From Paracoccaceae bacterium (GTDB lineage: Bacteria > Pseudomonadota > Alphaproteobacteria > Rhodobacterales > Rhodobacteraceae): a stretch of 12,466 bases of DNA. Numbering within the stretch: the first letter of the stretch is position 1; every line of letters begins with the position of its first letter. Under the pieces are notes generated by a model. That model worked only from the letters and a program-made list of their open reading frames with translations. It ran no database searches and was not told where the DNA came from. This document shows positions 6,861 to 12,466 of the stretch, in pieces. The stretch is from contig SKMM01000381.1 of assembly GCA_007121055.1 (NCBI GenBank), positions 1-12,466 on the forward strand, written 5' to 3'. The position numbers were made by a program, and so were the translations under genes.

Positions 6861-9352
6861 CCGTCGGCGCGGATGCGGGCGTTCTCGGGGTCCCAGGGGC
6901 TGTCGGGGACGACCTCGGCGGGCCAGAGGCGGCCCTGCATCCTGACCTCCAGCCTGGTGCCCGGGGTGGCATGCTCGGGGGCGACATAGCCCATGCCGAT
7001 GGACCGGCCGAAGGCGGTGGACCATCCCCCCGAGGTCAGCCGCCCGACGCGGGCACTGCCCGCATAAAGCGCCTCGCGCCCCCAGGGGTCGGCGTCCTCG
7101 GGGCCGTCGATCAGCAGGGTGACGCAGCGGGAGCGGATGCCGGTGGCCTGCATCTCGGCCTTGCCGAGGAAGTCCTTGGACAGGTCCACGAACCGGTCCA
7201 GCCCGGCCTCCAGTGGGGTGGCGTCGCGGCCCAGTTCGGTGCCGAAGGCGCGATAGGATTTTTCCTGCCGAAGCCAGTTCTGGGCGCGGGCGCCGACAAG
7301 CTTCAGGCCGAGCGGTTCTCCGGCCTCAAGCAGCTGGTCCAGAAGGTAATTCTGCATTTCGATGGGGTGGTGGAGCTCCCAGCCGAGCTCGCCGGTGTAG
7401 GCCACGCGCAGGCCGCGGACGGGGCACATCATCAGTTCGATGTCGCGCACCGACAGCCAGGGGAAGCGCTTGTTCGACAGGGCGGTGTCGGGGTCGCGGT
7501 CGCGGATCAGCGGGCGCAGCAGGTCGCGGGCGCGGGGGCCGGCCACGGCGAAGACGCCCCATTGGGTGGTGACGTCCTGGATCTCGATGTGGCCGAAGTC
7601 GGCGGCGCGATCCTCGGCGGCCTTGCGCAGGTAATCCGCGTCATAGGCCGTCCACGCCCCGGCTGAGATGAGGTAATACTCCTGCTCGGCCAGTCGCACG
7701 AGCGTGTATTCGCTGCGTACCGTGCCCACCGGGGTCAGCGCATAGGTCAGCCCCATACGCCCGACCTTGGGCAGGCGGTTGGTGGTGAACCAGTCCAGGA
7801 AGGCCGTGGCGCCAGGCCCGGCCACGCGGTGCTTGGCGAAGGCGGTGGCGTCGATCAGGCCCACCCCCTCGCGGAGCGCCTTGGCTTCGGCCGCAGCATA
7901 CTCCCACCAGCCGCCGCGGCGGAAGCTGCGGGCGTCGTGGTCGAAGCTGTCGGGGGCATCCAGCGGGCCGAAATAGTTGGGCCGTTCCCAGCCGTTGACC
8001 TGGCCGAACTGCGCCCCGCGGGCGCGCATCCGGTCGTAGCACGGGGCGGTGCGCAGGGGGCGGCAGGCGGGACGCTCCTCGTCGGGGTGGTGCAGGATGA
8101 AGACGTGGTCGTAGGCCTCCTCGTTCTTGCGGGCGGCGTATTCGGTGGTCATCCAGTCGCCAAAACGGCGCGGGTCGAGGGAGGCCATGTCGATTTCGGA
8201 CTCGCCCGCGGTCATCAGTTGGGCCAGGTAGTGGCCCGAGCCCCCTGCGGCGGTGATGCCGAAGGAAAAGCCCTCGGCCAGCCACATGTTGCGCAGGCCC
8301 GGGGCGGGGCCCAGCAGCGGATTACCATCTGGCGTGTAGCAGATGGGCCCGTTGTAGTCGTCCTTCAGGCCCACGCTCTCGGAGGAGGGCAGGCGGTGGA
8401 TCATCGCCATGTATTCCTCCTCGATCCGTTCCAGATCGAGGGGGAAGAGGTCGGCGCGGAAGCTGTCCGGGACGTCATACAGGAACCGAGCCGGGGCGCC
8501 GCGCTCATAGGGGCCGAGGATCCAGCCGCCGCGCTCCTCGCGCACATACCATTTGGCGTCGGCGTCGCGCAGGACCGGGTGCTGGGGGTTGGACTTGCGC
8601 CATTCCACCAGCGCGGGGTCGGGTTCGGTGACGATGTACTGGTGCTCCACCGGGATGGCGGGGTTCTTGAGGCCCAGCAGCCGGGCGGTGCGCTGGGCGT
8701 GGTTGCCGGTGGCGGTGACGACATGCTCGGCGCGGATCTCGAAGGTGTCCTCGCCGGGGATGAGGTTGCCCCCCCGTTCGACCATGTGGCGGCCCGAGAC
8801 AATCCACTCGGACCCGGTCCAGCGGTAGCTGTCCACCTGGGCCCGGCGCTGGATGGTGGCGCCGAGGTCGCGCGCGCCCTTGGCCATGGCCTGGGTGACG
8901 TCGGCGGGGTTGATGTAGCCGTCGGTGGGGTGGAAGAGCGCACCCACCAGATCCTCGGTGCGCACCAGCGGCCAGCGCTCGCGGATCTGCGCGGGTGTCA
9001 GGAACTCATGCTCGATACCCACCGTCTCGGCGGTGGTGGCATAAAGTTCGTATTCGTCCATCCGGGCGCGGGTCTGGGCCATGCGCAGGTTGCCCACGAC
9101 ATAGAAGCCGGGGTTGAGGCCGGTTTCCGCCTCCAACCCCTTGTAGAACTTCACCGAATAGTCGTGGATATGGCTGGTGGCGTAGCCCATGTTGAACAGT
9201 GGCAGCAGGCCCGCCGCATGCCAGGTGGAGCCCGAGGTCAGCTCGTCGCGCTCCAGCAGCAGCGTGTCCCAGCCCGCGCGGGCGAGGTGATAGGCGATGC
9301 CCGCGCCCACCGCTCCGCCGCCCACCACCACTGCGCGCACATGGGTCTTCAT
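6857..9352 (-). CDS. FAD-dependent dimethylglycine/sarcosine dehydrogenase-like protein with GcvT domain
   Basis: An 831-residue demethylating flavoenzyme. These oxidise an N-methyl group of dimethylglycine, sarcosine or a relative and pass the one-carbon unit to tetrahydrofolate. Domains in order: a DAO-type FAD domain, about 5-385, with the dinucleotide-binding GGGAVG at 11-16 and E34; a linking FAO_M domain, about 388-445; a GcvT folate domain, about 450-720, with YTGELGWELH at 652-661; and a GcvT C-terminal barrel, about 735-820. H45 in GSTWHAAGL corresponds to the histidine that holds FAD covalently in dimethylglycine dehydrogenase. The start at 9352 is supported by AGGGGAG at 9360-9366; the longer open frame upstream is not used. 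It fits glycine betaine/choline breakdown, but no other gene of that pathway is in the window, so the exact substrate is open. Confidence 0.9.
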   Translation of the reverse strand: MKTHVRAVVVGGGAVGAGIAYHLARAGWDTLLLERDELTSGSTWHAAGLLPLFNMGYATSHIHDYSVKFYKGLEAETGLNPGFYVVGNLRMAQTRARMDEYELYATTAETVGIEHEFLTPAQIRERWPLVRTEDLVGALFHPTDGYINPADVTQAMAKGARDLGATIQRRAQVDSYRWTGSEWIVSGRHMVERGGNLIPGEDTFEIRAEHVVTATGNHAQRTARLLGLKNPAIPVEHQYIVTEPDPALVEWRKSNPQHPVLRDADAKWYVREERGGWILGPYERGAPARFLYDVPDSFRADLFPLDLERIEEEYMAMIHRLPSSESVGLKDDYNGPICYTPDGNPLLGPAPGLRNMWLAEGFSFGITAAGGSGHYLAQLMTAGESEIDMASLDPRRFGDWMTTEYAARKNEEAYDHVFILHHPDEERPACRPLRTAPCYDRMRARGAQFGQVNGWERPNYFGPLDAPDSFDHDARSFRRGGWWEYAAAEAKALREGVGLIDATAFAKHRVAGPGATAFLDWFTTNRLPKVGRMGLTYALTPVGTVRSEYTLVRLAEQEYYLISAGAWTAYDADYLRKAAEDRAADFGHIEIQDVTTQWGVFAVAGPRARDLLRPLIRDRDPDTALSNKRFPWLSVRDIELMMCPVRGLRVAYTGELGWELHHPIEMQNYLLDQLLEAGEPLGLKLVGARAQNWLRQEKSYRAFGTELGRDATPLEAGLDRFVDLSKDFLGKAEMQATGIRSRCVTLLIDGPEDADPWGREALYAGSARVGRLTSGGWSTAFGRSIGMGYVAPEHATPGTRLEVRMQGRLWPAEVVPDSPWDPENARIRADG

Positions 9353-9392
9353 CGCTTGGCTCCCCTCGGCCCGGTCCCTCTGGGGCCCTGAT

Positions 9393-9442
9393 GGCGCGGG
9401 GGAGGGGCCTGCGACGCCCCCGCGCCGACCCTTGGCGCGGGG
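9393..9442 (-). promoter_or_regulatory. Three-arm alternative hairpin region ahead of the dehydrogenase gene
   Basis: The arm CCCCCGCGCC at 9417-9426 is perfectly complementary to GGCGCGGGGG at 9393-9402 (10 pairs, 14-base loop). Its last nine bases are also complementary to GGCGCGGGG at 9434-9442 (9 pairs, 7-base loop). The two hairpins cannot form together. They lie 41-90 bases ahead of the dehydrogenase start and just after the lipoprotein gene. In addition, CTCCCC on the minus strand (9399-9404) could pair with the Shine-Dalgarno GGGGAG (9360-9365). No T-run follows either stem. The pairing is seen in the sequence; a regulatory role is inference. Confidence 0.35.
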
Positions 9443-9470
9443 AAAACGACATCGGCCGCGGGGGCCGCGA

Positions 9471-10115
9471 TCAGCTCTTCTGGCAGTAGCTTTGCGCGCG
9501 GGTGAACTCGGCGATCCGCTCCCGCTTGGCGGCGTTGCGCAGCGGCGGCCAGTCGGCGGCCACCCCACCCCAGTTGCCGGGGCTGCCGGCCACGACACCG
9601 TCACGCTGCACCGCGGCCGCGGCGATGCGGGCCGCGCAGGAGAGATTCGTCGCCCCGTCGAACAGATCCGCCGGGCTGTCGATGTCGCAGCCGCGGAAGC
9701 GCGCGGTCTGCGGAAATATCTGCAGAAGCCCCCGGTACCGCCCGCCGGCCCCGGCGGCCCGCGGGTTCCAGGTGCTCTCGTACCGCGCCAGCCCCGAGAA
9801 CAGGCCGACCCAGAACGCTTTGCGCTCCACGTCGCTGGCGGTGTTGTAGCCTGGGCAGAAGGTATCGATGTCTGCAAGCGGCGTCTCGATGAGCGGCCGG
9901 GCATGGGTGGCGATGGCGCCCATGGTCGACAGGGTCCAGTCGCGCGCCTCGGGGCGGTGATCCCACTGGGTGACCGGCACGGTTGGCGTGACCGCCCGCG
10001 TCGCCCGCTCGGTCAGGTCGGAGCAGCCCGCCATCAGTGTTCCGGCCGCAATCGCAGCCCCCAACGCAATGCGGCGCCCCACGCGGGTCCGGCGCGACAG
10101 CGGCAGATTGGTCAT
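9471..10115 (-). CDS. Lipoprotein with lytic transglycosylase-like (SLT) domain
   Basis: A 214-residue predicted lipoprotein, probably a peptidoglycan-cleaving enzyme of the cell envelope. The N-terminus is very basic (LSRRTRVGRR), then a hydrophobic stretch ends in LMAGC, a lipobox with C31 as the lipid-bearing residue. The C-terminal domain has the catalytic-Glu motif ARYESTWNP with E113, followed by GLLQIFPQTA (residues 129-138), as in lysozyme-like SLT folds. Cysteines at 87, 143, 160 and 211 could form two disulfides in the periplasm. The start at 10115 has AGGG nine bases upstream; an ATG at 10124 adds three residues but lacks a usable site. It is divergent from gatB and lies 118 bases ahead of the dehydrogenase on the same strand. 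The fold call is good; activity is inferred. Confidence 0.8.
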   Translation of the reverse strand: MTNLPLSRRTRVGRRIALGAAIAAGTLMAGCSDLTERATRAVTPTVPVTQWDHRPEARDWTLSTMGAIATHARPLIETPLADIDTFCPGYNTASDVERKAFWVGLFSGLARYESTWNPRAAGAGGRYRGLLQIFPQTARFRGCDIDSPADLFDGATNLSCAARIAAAAVQRDGVVAGSPGNWGGVAADWPPLRNAAKRERIAEFTRAQSYCQKS

Positions 10116-10238
10116 CCTGTTCATCCCTGAAGGTCGAACCACACTGGGCCCGCCCCCTGCCGATGCCCGGTGCGGGGGGGTCGGGCAACCCGTCCGATTC
10201 CGGGTGCGCGGGGGACTGCCGACGCCAGGGCGCGCCAT

Positions 10239-10276
10239 CGGCGGAACCCCGCCGCCGCGCTTCGGGGGGGCGCGGC
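10239..10276. repeat. Two adjacent G+C-rich inverted repeats between the lipoprotein gene and gatB
   Basis: CGGCGG at 10239-10244 pairs with CCGCCG at 10249-10254 across four bases. GCCGCGC at 10254-10260 pairs with GCGCGGC at 10270-10276 across nine bases. The two stems share one base. They lie in the 233-base divergent gap, just before the candidate gatB promoter. No T-run follows on either strand. They may be chance structures in very G+C-rich DNA. I see no gene in this gap. Confidence 0.35.
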
Positions 10277-10277
10277 C

Positions 10278-10306
10278 TTGTCCGGCGCGGCCCGGTCGCC
10301 TAAAGC
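10278..10306 (+). promoter_or_regulatory. Possible gatB promoter
   Basis: TTGTCC at 10278-10283 and TAAAGC at 10301-10306 are 17 bases apart, at the edge of the only AT-rich patch in the gap (10301-10316). The -35 matches four of six and the -10 three of six consensus positions. It would start transcription about 30 bases before gatB. Confidence 0.3.
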
Positions 10307-10348
10307 ATTTCTTCACACAGGCGCCAGCCACCGCCCGGAGGGACCTCG

Positions 10349-11860
10349 ATGCTCGACCTCGCCTTCACCCCGCCCAGCCCCAAGGTCATCGCCGGCGCGC
10401 GCGAGGACTGGGAACTGGTGATCGGCATGGAGGTGCACGCCCAGGTCTCGTCACAGGCCAAGCTGTTCTCCGGCGCCTCCACCGCCTTCGGGGCCGAGCC
10501 GAACTCCAACGTGTCCTTCGTGGATGCCGCAATGCCGGGCATGCTGCCGGTGCTCAACGAGTTTTGCATCGAACAGGCCGTGCGCACCGGGCTGGGGCTC
10601 AAGGCCGCGATCAACCTCCGCTCGGCCTTCGACCGGAAAAATTACTTCTACCCCGACCTGCCGCAGGGCTACCAGATCAGCCAACTCTATCACCCGCTGG
10701 TGGGCGAGGGCGAGGTGCGGGTGGACATGGGACCCGGCGTCGCCCGCATGGTCCGGATCGAGCGCATCCATGTCGAACAGGACGCGGGCAAGTCGATCCA
10801 CGACATGGACCCCGCGCTGTCCTTCGTGGACCTCAACCGCACCGGGGTTGCCCTGATGGAGATCGTCAGCCGCCCCGACATCCGCGGCCCCGAGGAAGCC
10901 GCCGCCTATGTCACCAAGCTGCGCCAGATCCTGCGCTACCTCGGCACCTGCGACGGGAACATGCAGAACGGCAATCTGCGGGCCGACGTGAACGTCTCGA
11001 TCTGCCGCCCCGGCGCCTATGAGAAGTTCCGCGAGACGGGGGACCCGAGCCACCTCGGCACCCGCTGCGAGATCAAGAACATGAACTCCATGCGGTTCAT
11101 CCAGGCTGCGATCGAGTACGAGGCCCGGCGCCAGATCGCCATCGTCGAGGATGGCGGCGCGGTGGTGCAGGAAACCCGCCTCTACGACCCGAACCGGGGC
11201 GAGACCCGCTCCATGCGCTCCAAGGAAGAGGCGCATGACTACCGCTATTTCCCCTGCCCGGACCTCCTGCCGCTGGAGATCGAGCAGGCCTGGGTCGACG
11301 CCATCGCCGCCTCCCTGCCGGAACTGCCGGACGCCAAGAAGGCGCGATTCGTCACCGACTACGGCGTGACCGAATACGACGCCGACGTGCTGACCGCCGA
11401 ACGGGACGCGGCCGACTTCTTCGAAGCCGTCGCCACCGGCCGCGACGGCAAGACCGCCGCCAACTGGGTCATCAACGAACTGTTCGGCCGGCTGAACAAG
11501 GAAGGCCTCGGCATCGCCGACAGCCCCGTCTCGGCCGCCCAGCTCGGCGGCCTGATCGACCTGATCGCCAGCGGTGACATCTCGGGCAAGATCGCCAAGG
11601 ACGTGTTCGAGATCCTCTGGGCCGAGGGCGGCGACCCCGCCGCCATCGTCGAAGCGCGCGGCCTGCGCCAGGTCACCGACACCGCCGCCATCGAGGCCGC
11701 CGTCGACGCCGTCATCGCCGCCAACCCCGCCCAGGTGGAAAAGGCCAAGGCGAACCCCAAACTCGCCGGCTGGTTCGTCGGCCAGGTGATGAAGGCCACC
11801 GGCGGCAAGGCCAACCCGCAAGCGGTCAACGCGATCGTCGCTGCCAGGCTGGGCTGCTGA
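10349..11860 (+). CDS. gatB: Asp-tRNA(Asn)/Glu-tRNA(Gln) amidotransferase subunit B
   Basis: The ATP-using, tRNA-binding subunit of GatCAB, which converts misacylated Glu-tRNA(Gln) and/or Asp-tRNA(Asn) to the correct aminoacyl-tRNA in bacteria lacking the direct synthetase; cytosolic. The 503 residues are the usual length. Motifs seen are WELVIGMEVHAQ near 21-32, YPDLPQGYQISQ at 101-112, the family signature LNRTGVALMEIVSRPD at 162-177, and MRSKEEAHDYRYFP at 289-302. The helical YqeY-like tail from about residue 350 includes GKTAANWVINELFGRLNKEG. GGAGGG at 10337-10342, six bases upstream, supports the start. gatA and gatC are not adjacent, so GatB is expressed as its own unit here, closed by the hairpin that follows. 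Confidence 0.97.
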   Translation: MLDLAFTPPSPKVIAGAREDWELVIGMEVHAQVSSQAKLFSGASTAFGAEPNSNVSFVDAAMPGMLPVLNEFCIEQAVRTGLGLKAAINLRSAFDRKNYFYPDLPQGYQISQLYHPLVGEGEVRVDMGPGVARMVRIERIHVEQDAGKSIHDMDPALSFVDLNRTGVALMEIVSRPDIRGPEEAAAYVTKLRQILRYLGTCDGNMQNGNLRADVNVSICRPGAYEKFRETGDPSHLGTRCEIKNMNSMRFIQAAIEYEARRQIAIVEDGGAVVQETRLYDPNRGETRSMRSKEEAHDYRYFPCPDLLPLEIEQAWVDAIAASLPELPDAKKARFVTDYGVTEYDADVLTAERDAADFFEAVATGRDGKTAANWVINELFGRLNKEGLGIADSPVSAAQLGGLIDLIASGDISGKIAKDVFEILWAEGGDPAAIVEARGLRQVTDTAAIEAAVDAVIAANPAQVEKAKANPKLAGWFVGQVMKATGGKANPQAVNAIVAARLGC

Positions 11861-11895
11861 CCCGGCGTGACTGCTCGATGTCCGGCCCAGACAGC

Positions 11896-11924
11896 AGAAT
11901 GGCGGCCACTTGGGCCGCCATTCT
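11896..11924 (+). terminator. Strong hairpin terminator after gatB
   Basis: AGAATGGCGGCC at 11896-11907 and GGCCGCCATTCT at 11913-11924 form a perfect 12-pair stem with a five-base loop (ACTTG), followed by the pyrimidine tract CCTTTCC. It lies 35 bases after the gatB stop, as expected for a rho-independent terminator, although the T-run is short. It is also 29 bases past the stop of the convergent surface-protein gene and may stop transcription from both sides, but there is no T-run on that side. Confidence 0.8.
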
Positions 11925-11953
11925 CCTTTCCAGCGGATCTGGCTAGATCCGGA

Positions 11954-12466
11954 TCAGGACTTCGCTTCGCGCCGACGACGCAGCGCGGCGACACCACCGA
12001 GCGCGCCCATCCCCGTCAGCAGCAGCAGCGCCGGCGCCGGCAGCGGGATTGGTGTGGTCGTCAGGTTGGCGAATTCGAACGCGTTCTGGCCCGAGGAGAA
12101 GATGAGCCGGTCGAAGGTCACGCCGGTGATCGTCACCAAATTGGCACCCTCGGCATCCGGGGGCTGCACTTGAGCCCCATTGATCGTGGTGGTTGAGCCC
12201 CCGCCTTGCAGGATCAGTTCCAGATCGTTGTGGTTGTCAGGCGACCCCCAGACGAACGACAGGCCGGTCTGCAGGATGTCGAAATCGTATGTTGCGGACG
12301 AGCCACCGCTGACGGAGGTGTAACGCCCGTCCGCGAAGAAGATCGTCCCTTCCCAGGGCGAGCGCCGGACATTATCAATGCTCCCGGTCACGTTCTCGAA
12401 CACTGAGCCCGTCGTGTCATCCGCAAAGGGATTTGCGAAGACTTCCCCCGGCGTGGTGTCGGTCAC
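11954..12466 (-). CDS. VPLPA-CTERM sorting domain surface protein (partial, N-terminus off right edge)
   Basis: The last 170 codons of an exported protein. The C-terminus has the short motif PIPLPAPA (PLPA at 141-144 of the visible part), a hydrophobic helix at about 145-162 and an RRRR cluster at 163-166. This is the tripartite VPLPA-CTERM signal recognised by exosortase-type enzymes, which cut and hand the protein on to the surface or matrix. The body is beta-rich and Ser/Thr/Gly/Asn-rich. FVWGSPDNHNDLEL at 71-84 and the later LIFSSGQNAFEF at 121-132 resemble repeated features of exosortase-dependent surface proteins. The signal peptide must lie beyond the window; the GTG at the edge is not a credible start. 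No exosortase or exopolysaccharide gene is visible nearby. The exact function is unknown. Confidence 0.85.
   Translation of the reverse strand: MTDTTPGEVFANPFADDTTGSVFENVTGSIDNVRRSPWEGTIFFADGRYTSVSGGSSATYDFDILQTGLSFVWGSPDNHNDLELILQGGGSTTTINGAQVQPPDAEGANLVTITGVTFDRLIFSSGQNAFEFANLTTTPIPLPAPALLLLTGMGALGGVAALRRRREAKS

Noticed and set aside
7829..9391. 520-codon open frame on the plus strand, opposite the dehydrogenase
   Set aside because: A codon-bias shadow of the dehydrogenase gene; no family motif and low-complexity Gly/Val/Ala/His composition.
9353..9470. Glycine riboswitch ahead of the dehydrogenase gene
   Set aside because: The gap is short and I recognise no conserved riboswitch core; only simple G+C-rich stems are visible.
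9353..9904. Longer N-terminus for the dehydrogenase
   Set aside because: It would run in another frame through the lipoprotein gene; the FAD-binding N-terminus and Shine-Dalgarno sequence fix the start at 9352.
10451..11821. 456-codon open frame on the minus strand, opposite gatB
   Set aside because: A shadow of gatB with no recognisable domain and a Gly/Asp/Val/His-rich composition.

Overview
This is a high-G+C, gene-dense window that reads as ordinary chromosome of an alphaproteobacterium of the order Rhodobacterales. The evidence is the SecG-PyrG neighbour pair, the purA-DUF2842 pair, a multidomain dimethylglycine/sarcosine dehydrogenase-like flavoprotein, and a C-terminal sorting signal of the VPLPA-CTERM type, all of which I associate with that group. 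Ten complete protein genes and two genes cut by the window edges are supported. I see no tRNA, rRNA, CRISPR array, insertion sequence or prophage, and no stretch over 300 bases without a gene.

Left part (1-5989), biosynthetic and housekeeping genes: a truncated gene for an exported protein leaves the left edge on the minus strand, divergent from dapA (lysine and diaminopimelate synthesis). dapA runs head-on into a minus-strand pair, purA (AMP synthesis) followed by a small DUF2842 membrane protein. Divergent from purA come secG (protein translocon), pyrG (CTP synthase) and ppk2 (polyphosphate kinase 2), all on the plus strand. Three of these genes act in nucleotide metabolism (purA, pyrG, ppk2), but they are not one operon.

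Middle part (6105-10115): a class I SAM-dependent methyltransferase of unknown substrate converges on a large FAD- and folate-dependent demethylating dehydrogenase; the two genes share a CTAG tetranucleotide as their stop codons. Upstream of the dehydrogenase on the same strand is a small predicted lipoprotein with a lytic-transglycosylase-like fold. The 118-base gap between them holds three G+C-rich arms that can form two mutually exclusive hairpins.

Right part (10349-12466): gatB (amidotransferase subunit for Gln-tRNA/Asn-tRNA synthesis) is divergent from the lipoprotein gene and ends in a clear 12-bp hairpin. It is followed head-on by a truncated minus-strand gene for an exosortase-sorted surface protein, which leaves the right edge.

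I found no convincing new multi-gene system. The observations most worth checking are the alternative hairpins ahead of the dehydrogenase, the lone VPLPA-CTERM cargo protein, the identity of the dehydrogenase substrate, and the unexplained purA-DUF2842 coupling.
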